Source of the DNA: an uncultured Bacteroidota bacterium
GTDB taxonomy: Bacteria > Bacteroidota > Bacteroidia > Bacteroidales > F082
NCBI GenBank assembly: GCA_913055825.1
Contig: CAJXKB010000019.1
Span: 1-39,177 of the forward strand
Direction: 5' to 3'
Length of the DNA stretch: 39,177 nt
This document shows positions 34,311-39,177 of the stretch, in pieces. The notes under the pieces were generated by a model. The model ran no database searches. It was not told the origin of the DNA and saw only the letters and a list, made by a program, of their open reading frames with translations. The position numbers were made by a program, and so were the translations under genes. The first letter of the stretch is position 1. Each line of letters begins with the position of its first letter.

Positions 34311-35498
34311 TTATTTCAAACTTTTTAAGGTTAGCCACGTCATTAAACCTGTTCCGATAGAAATGCTCTTCTCATCCACATCAAAAGTTGGAGTATGCAG
34401 GTTAGAGGTGATTCCCCGGCTTTGGTTTCCTGTCCCCAGCCGGTAAAAACAAGCCGGAACAACTTGTCCGTAACGTGCAAAATCTTCCACCGTCATGCGT
34501 TGGTTTAACTCCACCACATTTTCGTTTCCCAGAAATTCAATGGCGGCTTGTTGTGCCAGGGTTGTGGCTTTCTCATCATTTATCAATACAGGATAACCCT
34601 GGTCAATCACCACGTTGCATTGTGTATGAAATTTTGCTGCCGTTTCGTGTGCAGCAGTTTCAATCAATTGATGAGCTGTTTTGCGCCAGTTTTCGTCAAA
34701 AGTCCGGAAAGTACCGTGAACCTTTACTTCCGAAGGAATAATATTATGGGCGCCATCGGCTACGATTTTTCCAAAAGCCAATACGGAAGGAATTTTGCCG
34801 GGCTTACTTTTATCGAGTACTTTTTGCAAATTAATTAATATTTGAGCTGCTGCCAGTACGGTATTGTCATATGTTTCAGGCATAGCAGCATGCCCGCCTT
34901 TTCCTGTAATATATAGATTAATTTCGTCGGAAGAAGCCATATACCGCCCGCTTCTGAAGCCCACTTTTCCAGTCTCCAGTTCGGGATAAACATGCTGTGC
35001 AAAAATAAAATCGGGTGTTGGATTTTCGAGTACGCCGGCTTCTATCATTCTAATTGAACCTCCGGGAAGGCTCTCTTCTGCCGGCTGAAAAATAAATTTT
35101 ACACTGCCTTCAAAGGAATCTTTCCATTTGTTTAAAAGTTTTACAACACCCAGCAAACAAGTCATGTGTACATCATGTCCGCAGGCATGCATCACTCCTG
35201 TGTTCAGCGATTTATAATAAACTTGGTTTTGTTCGGAAATGGGTAATGCATCCATATCGGCACGTAAAGCAACGACTTTTTTATCAGGATTTACTCCTTT
35301 TATGATTCCGGTGATGCCGTGGCCGCCCACATTTTTTTCAAAGTCGATTTTCCACGTAGAAAGCAGTTGACAAAGATACGCTTCGGTTTGTTCTTCCCGG
35401 AAACTTAATTCGGGATGCGCATGCAAATGGTGTCGAATTCCAATTAATTCATCTTCAATGGAAGCGACGTGGTCTTTTATTTGTTGTATTGAAATCAA
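34311..35498 (-). CDS. M20 family amidohydrolase (N-acyl amino acid / hippurate hydrolase type)
   Basis: The 395-residue protein is a two-domain zinc amidohydrolase. RHHLHAHPELSFRE opens the catalytic domain, ALRADMDALPI (77-87) and MHACGHDVHM (103-112; C106, H108) supply metal-binding positions, and FQPAEESLPGG (137-147, E141/E142) the catalytic Glu. YITGKGGHAAMPE marks the dimerisation domain and SNLHTPTFDVDE the last metal ligand. Relatives hydrolyse N-acyl amino acids, hippurate or indoleacetyl-amino acids; the substrate is not determinable. No signal peptide is seen, so it is cytoplasmic. Upstream it abuts a 191-bp palindromic element, 20 bases from its ATG. Confidence 0.93.
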   Translation of the reverse strand: MISIQQIKDHVASIEDELIGIRHHLHAHPELSFREEQTEAYLCQLLSTWKIDFEKNVGGHGITGIIKGVNPDKKVVALRADMDALPISEQNQVYYKSLNTGVMHACGHDVHMTCLLGVVKLLNKWKDSFEGSVKFIFQPAEESLPGGSIRMIEAGVLENPTPDFIFAQHVYPELETGKVGFRSGRYMASSDEINLYITGKGGHAAMPETYDNTVLAAAQILINLQKVLDKSKPGKIPSVLAFGKIVADGAHNIIPSEVKVHGTFRTFDENWRKTAHQLIETAAHETAAKFHTQCNVVIDQGYPVLINDEKATTLAQQAAIEFLGNENVVELNQRMTVEDFARYGQVVPACFYRLGTGNQSRGITSNLHTPTFDVDEKSISIGTGLMTWLTLKSLK

Positions 35499-35517
35499 AT
35501 GCTGATGTTTAATTTTG

Positions 35518-35708
35518 TCTTATATCCGCAAGAGTCTGTCTGCTGCAAGCTCTAATAGCACGCCACTATTGACAATGCTCGCTTGAAGTTCCTCACCGTA
35601 GCTACCCCCGATGGTTATCGGGGACGCTTGCGGTACTTCTTCGCTGCGCTTCCCAATATTGACGCACTATTCAAGCTTTCGCAACGAAACACCCTTGCGG
35701 ATATAAGA
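35518..35708. repeat. 191-bp imperfect palindromic element with 15-bp perfect terminal inverted repeats
   Basis: TCTTATATCCGCAAG (35518-35532) is exactly complementary to CTTGCGGATATAAGA (35694-35708). The interior continues as an imperfect palindrome: the two arms of about 93 bases align with each other over most of their length. It centres on the hairpin CCCCGAT-GGTT-ATCGGGG (35606-35623). It has no credible ORF. This is the form of a MITE- or REP-like dispersed non-coding repeat, in the gap between two divergent genes. Confidence 0.7.
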
Positions 35709-35779
35709 TTTTTACAAAAATAAGGTTTTCCATTCAAAACTTTATTTCTTTAACTTTACCGCTTAAATTTTATTCGGTA

Positions 35780-37036
35780 ATGAAAAACAGAAAAACCCTT
35801 ATTTATATTGTAGTTGCCATTGTGTTTGTTGGATTGGTGTGGTATTTTTCAAGACCCGCATCCACTTCTAATCAAAGTATTGAAACCGTGGTAAAAAAGG
35901 GCCGGTTTGTGATTGATGTAACCACCACCGGTGAGCTGGAGGCATTAAGCAGCGAAAAAATTAAAGGGCCGAATCCGGTAGGGTTGCGTAATGCACGTAT
36001 CTGGAATTATACCATCGAAAGTATAGTACCTGATGGAACGGTGGTTGACTCAGGACAATGGGTAGCTACCCTGGATCGGAGTGATTTGGAAAACAAAATT
36101 AAAGATCAGGAACTTGAAGTTGAAAAACTACAAACCCAATTTACTAAAACACAACTTGATACAACCATTACCTTACGTGATGCACGTGATGAATTGGTGA
36201 ACATGAAATATGCTTTGGAGGAGAAACAAATTGTGGTGGACCAATCTATTTATGAGCCGCCGGCTACACAACGCCAGGTTAAACTCGATTTGGAAAAAGC
36301 ACGGCGAACCTTTAAACAAACAACTGAAAATTACAGTCTGAGAAAAGAAAAAGCACAGGCAGACATGAAAGAGGTAGAAGCCAACTTGAGCAAAGCCACC
36401 CGGAAATTGAACGAGTTAAAAAAGTTGAAAAAAGAATTTGTGATTTATGCTCCTAAATCGGGGATGGTGATTTATAAAAGAAGCTGGGAAGGAAAAAAGC
36501 AGGGTGTGGGAGCACAGATTTCGGCATGGGATAATGTGGTGGCCATGCTGCCCGATTTAAGTGCCATGAACAGTAAAACCTATGTGAATGAAATAGATAT
36601 CAGTAAAATAAAAAAGGGGCAAAAAGCCAAAATCAGTATGGATGCTTTTCCGGAAAAGAAATTTTCGGGTACAGTTACCGAGGTCGCAAATATGGGCGAA
36701 CAGATGAAAAATTCAAATGCCAAGGTTTATGAAGTAATTATTCGGGTTGATGGTTTTGATTCGGTGATGCGGCCGGCCATGACGACAAAAAATACGATCA
36801 TTACAGAAACTATCGACTCCGCACTTTTTGTGCCCATCGAAAGTGTGCACAGGAACGATTCGCTGAGTTTTGTGTATAAAGACCACCGAAAATACCAGGT
36901 GCTCACCGGTAAAAGTAATGACAACGATATTATCATTAAAGCCGGATTAAGCAAAGGCGATAAAATTTATCTTCAGGCACCCGAAGGGGCCGAAAAATGG
37001 CGATTAAAGGCTTTACCTGAAAAGGATAAAAAGTAA
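35780..37036 (+). CDS. HlyD/RND-type periplasmic adaptor protein
   Basis: The 418-residue protein has one N-terminal membrane helix (about 5-23) and then the membrane-fusion-protein fold. A beta/lipoyl part (about 35-105) includes VPDGTVVDSGQWVATLDRSDLE, the half-motif of the biotinyl-lipoyl domain. A long coiled-coil hairpin (about 107-215) is rich in K, E, L and Q. The second lipoyl half follows (FVIYAPKSGMVIYK), then beta-barrel segments to the C-terminus. Such adaptors link an inner-membrane pump or ABC permease to an outer-membrane channel. No pump partner is encoded next to it; dxs follows. Confidence 0.87.
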   Translation: MKNRKTLIYIVVAIVFVGLVWYFSRPASTSNQSIETVVKKGRFVIDVTTTGELEALSSEKIKGPNPVGLRNARIWNYTIESIVPDGTVVDSGQWVATLDRSDLENKIKDQELEVEKLQTQFTKTQLDTTITLRDARDELVNMKYALEEKQIVVDQSIYEPPATQRQVKLDLEKARRTFKQTTENYSLRKEKAQADMKEVEANLSKATRKLNELKKLKKEFVIYAPKSGMVIYKRSWEGKKQGVGAQISAWDNVVAMLPDLSAMNSKTYVNEIDISKIKKGQKAKISMDAFPEKKFSGTVTEVANMGEQMKNSNAKVYEVIIRVDGFDSVMRPAMTTKNTIITETIDSALFVPIESVHRNDSLSFVYKDHRKYQVLTGKSNDNDIIIKAGLSKGDKIYLQAPEGAEKWRLKALPEKDKK

Positions 37037-37107
37037 TTAGCTTTTTTACCCAAAACCGGTTTGATCATCTGCCCGGGCCGGAATACACTCACCGTTTCAA
37101 TTTTCGC

Positions 37108-37115
37108 TAATTTTG
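37108..37115 (+). promoter_or_regulatory. -7 box of dxs
   Basis: TAATTTTG matches TAnnTTTG and ends 6 nt before the dxs ATG, so the mRNA leader would be two or three bases long. Confidence 0.5.
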
Positions 37116-37121
37116 CAAGCA

Positions 37122-38999
37122 ATGAAAACAAATCCAATGGAATCGAATCCGGGGCCGTTATTGGCACGCATCAATTCTCCTGCCGACATCAAACAGCTCG
37201 ACAAAAAAGAGTTAAATCAACTTGCAACCGAATTGCGCAATTTTATCCTTGATGTGGTTTCGGTGCATCCGGGCCATCTGGGTTCAAGTTTAGGAGTGGT
37301 GGAATTGGCCATTGCCCTGCATAAAGTGTTCAATACGCCTTACGACCGTTTGATTTGGGATGTGGGCCATCAGGCTTATCCGCATAAAATACTGACCGGG
37401 CGGCGTGATGTTTTCCATACCAACCGGCAATTTAAAGGCATCAGCGGCTTCCCTTCACGACAGGAAAGCGAATATGACGCTTTTGGAACCGGACATGCAT
37501 CAACTTCAATCTCTGCTGCGTTGGGCATGGCCGTAGCTTCGGGACTCAAAGGAGAAAAAAACCGCCATCATATTGCTGTAATCGGCGATGGCGCCATGAC
37601 GGGCGGCATGGCCATTGAAGGGCTCAACAACGCAGGGGCATCCAAAGCCAATATCCTTATTATCCTTAACGACAACGGGATAGCTATTGATAAAAATGCA
37701 GGGGCCATCAAAGATTACCTTGCCGGGATGTTGGCAGGGAAAAAAATAACCGAGGCTATTGCGAGGCAAGCAGAAAAATCTACTAAACGGAACAACGTCA
37801 AAGAAGCTTTCTTGAGAAGTAGTAATCTTTTTGAAGCCTTTCAGTTTCAGTATTTTGGCCCTGTGGATGGAAATGATTTATCACTTCTGATTGACCTGCT
37901 CGAAAAAATCAAAAAACTGGATGGACCCAAAATTTTACACATCATTACTACTAAAGGCAAAGGTTTTGAGCAAGCCGAAAAGAAACAAACGTTGTTTCAT
38001 GCTCCGGGATTGTTTGACCGGAAAACAGGTGCTTTAATTGCCAAAGACCCCAAGAATCGTGTAACTTATCAGGAAGTGTATGGCAAAACTTTACTTGAAC
38101 TTGCTGAAGCTGATGAAAAAATTCTGGCCATCACCCCGGCCATGCCTTCCGGGTCGGCGTTGGGATTTATGATGAAAAAATTTCCCGAAAGGGTATTCGA
38201 CGTGGGTATTGCCGAACAGCATGCCGTTACCTTTTCAGCCGGATTGGCAGCTGAAGGTTTTACACCTTTCTGTACTATTTATTCCACCTTTCTGCAACGG
38301 GCCTACGACCAGGTAATTCATGATGTGGCGCTACAAAAACTACCGGTAATTTTTGGTATTGACCGTGCCGGGTTGGTGGGCGCCGACGGGCCAACGCATC
38401 ACGGGGTTTTCGATTTGGCAGTTTTAAACAGCATTCCCAACATGACCATTGCTGCTCCCATGAATGAGGTGGAATTGCGCAACCTTATGTTTACGGCCAG
38501 CCGGTTTAAAACAGGTCCGTTTGCCATTCGTTATCCCCGGGGATATGGTTTTATGAAAGCCGACGAATGGCAGCAGCCTTTTGTGAAACTGCCTTTGGGA
38601 AAAGGACAGCAATTAATTGACGGTGAGGATGTGGCCATCATCAGCCTGGGACAACCCGGAAATTATGCATTGGAAGCACGCAGGCAGCTCGGGCAGGATA
38701 ATATTTTTCCGGCCGTTTACGACCTACGTTTCCTTAAACCGATCGACGAAGAATTACTGCATAACATTTTCCACCGGTTCAGCAAAATTATCAGTATTGA
38801 AGATGGAGTGCTTCGTGGTGGGCTGGCTTCCACGCTGGTAACTTTCGCCAACCGGCATCATTATTCTGTTGAAATTAAATCCATTGGCATAGCCGACCAA
38901 TTTATTCCACACGGCAGTAAATCCGATTTGTATCAACTTTGTGGCATGGATGTGGAAGGGATTAAACGGGTAGTCAGAAAAATGATGGGCAATAGATAG
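37122..38999 (+). CDS. dxs: 1-deoxy-D-xylulose-5-phosphate synthase
   Basis: The 625-residue enzyme (from the ATG at 37122, MKTNPMESN) makes DXP from pyruvate and glyceraldehyde 3-phosphate, the first step of the MEP isoprenoid pathway; it uses thiamine diphosphate. TPP-binding GDGAMTGGMAIEGLNNAG (about 156-173) and later DNGIAID, the catalytic FDVGIAEQHAVTFSAGLA region (about 362-379), YSTFLQRAYDQVIHDVAL and GADGPTHHGVFDLA are intact, and the C-terminal transketolase domain is complete. The frame can be extended three codons to a TTG, but that TTG lies in the -7 box. It is preceded by an HlyD-like gene 85 bp away and probably has its own promoter. Confidence 0.96.
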   Translation: MKTNPMESNPGPLLARINSPADIKQLDKKELNQLATELRNFILDVVSVHPGHLGSSLGVVELAIALHKVFNTPYDRLIWDVGHQAYPHKILTGRRDVFHTNRQFKGISGFPSRQESEYDAFGTGHASTSISAALGMAVASGLKGEKNRHHIAVIGDGAMTGGMAIEGLNNAGASKANILIILNDNGIAIDKNAGAIKDYLAGMLAGKKITEAIARQAEKSTKRNNVKEAFLRSSNLFEAFQFQYFGPVDGNDLSLLIDLLEKIKKLDGPKILHIITTKGKGFEQAEKKQTLFHAPGLFDRKTGALIAKDPKNRVTYQEVYGKTLLELAEADEKILAITPAMPSGSALGFMMKKFPERVFDVGIAEQHAVTFSAGLAAEGFTPFCTIYSTFLQRAYDQVIHDVALQKLPVIFGIDRAGLVGADGPTHHGVFDLAVLNSIPNMTIAAPMNEVELRNLMFTASRFKTGPFAIRYPRGYGFMKADEWQQPFVKLPLGKGQQLIDGEDVAIISLGQPGNYALEARRQLGQDNIFPAVYDLRFLKPIDEELLHNIFHRFSKIISIEDGVLRGGLASTLVTFANRHHYSVEIKSIGIADQFIPHGSKSDLYQLCGMDVEGIKRVVRKMMGNR

Positions 39000-39105
39000 A
39001 TTGGATAAAGTTGGCTTGAGGGGAAGCTCAAACTGAGGTTAAAGAGGTTTTGGGTTTTATTCTGCATTCTTAATTTTTCATTTTTCATTTTTTGTTTTTC
39101 ATTTT

Positions 39106-39177
39106 CCTCTGTGGCAGGGATGGTAGCGGCAGCTCCCGCCAGCGAAAGGGGATGTGGAGCAGGCTGGCAAGTGCTGA
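39106..39177 (+). other. GC-rich stretch at the right edge, possibly start of a small or partial ORF
   Basis: About 65% of these 72 bases are G or C by hand count, against about 40% in the flanking core, directly after a T-rich run with repeated TTTTTCAT units (39078-39105). An ATG at 39120, preceded by GGCAGGG, opens a frame (MVAAAPASERGCGAG...) that runs off the window. Whether it is coding, or part of a dispersed repeat, cannot be decided here. Confidence 0.25.

Noticed and set aside
35518-35708. A CRISPR or tandem array in the 35.5-35.7 kb gap
   Set aside because: There are inverted, not regularly spaced direct, repeats and no spacers.
39016-39031. TTGAG/CTCAA hairpin as dxs terminator
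   Set aside because: The stem is only five base pairs and no T run follows directly.

Overview
The window looks like a chromosomal segment of a Bacteroidota bacterium, probably near Bacteroidales/Marinilabiliales. The evidence is the TAnnTTTG type -7 promoter boxes in front of many genes, lipoproteins and secreted proteins typical of the phylum, the block lptE - TPR-like protein - secG - groES - groEL, and an ExbB - membrane protein - ExbD - ExbD operon. Most of the window is ordinary core genome at roughly 40% GC. No rRNA, CRISPR array, transposase or integrase gene is visible.

Bases 1-2700 are different: strikingly AT-rich (20-25% GC in the first 120 bases by hand count) and accessory in content. 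The left edge cuts into a protein combining a JAMM/JAB isopeptidase motif with a ThiF/E1-type activating domain. A DUF6527-like small zinc-type protein follows directly. This pairing is known from prokaryotic ubiquitin-like conjugation operons, so the window probably holds the 3' end of such a system; any ubiquitin-like protein and E2 would lie beyond the left edge. It is followed by a ~140-bp integron attC-like inverted repeat and a DUF6364-type antitoxin / PIN toxin pair with its own promoter. Two weaker inverted repeats follow before the core genome resumes.

2714-7171 (minus strand): an acyl-CoA synthetase / acyl-CoA dehydrogenase operon and a large lipoprotein with an alpha/beta-hydrolase domain. 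7245-11139 (plus): LptE, TPR-like protein, SecG, terminator, GroES, GroEL. 11210-13144: TatD nuclease, type I asparaginase, tRNA-Ser(GGA). 13287-15589: ExbB/ExbD proton-channel operon. 15832-17495: secreted cyclophilin and PheS. 17559-19364: divergent ATP-grasp ligase and Lrp/AsnC regulator with a palindrome at the promoter. 19361-22110 (minus): small repeat protein, class II fructose-bisphosphate aldolase, LPG-synthase-like membrane protein. 22330-29253: Hsp20, MltF-like lytic transglycosylase, FG-GAP protein, SRPBCC protein, DNA polymerase I. 29435-33189: PIN-PhoH ATPase, membrane LytTR regulator, nitronate-monooxygenase-like flavoprotein. 33212-35498 (minus): MtnA and an M20 amidohydrolase. 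35780-38999: HlyD-like adaptor and Dxs.

The most interesting signals are: (i) the truncated ubiquitin-like module beside an attC-like repeat; (ii) four phased ~20-bp-spaced direct repeats (TTYGTCCCY-like) just upstream of the flavoprotein promoter and downstream of a LytTR-family gene; (iii) a 191-bp full-length imperfect palindrome with 15-bp perfect terminal inverted repeats; (iv) a 44-nt perfect palindrome sharing a 14-mer with it; and (v) -7 boxes placed so close to the tatD and dxs start codons that the mRNAs should be almost leaderless.
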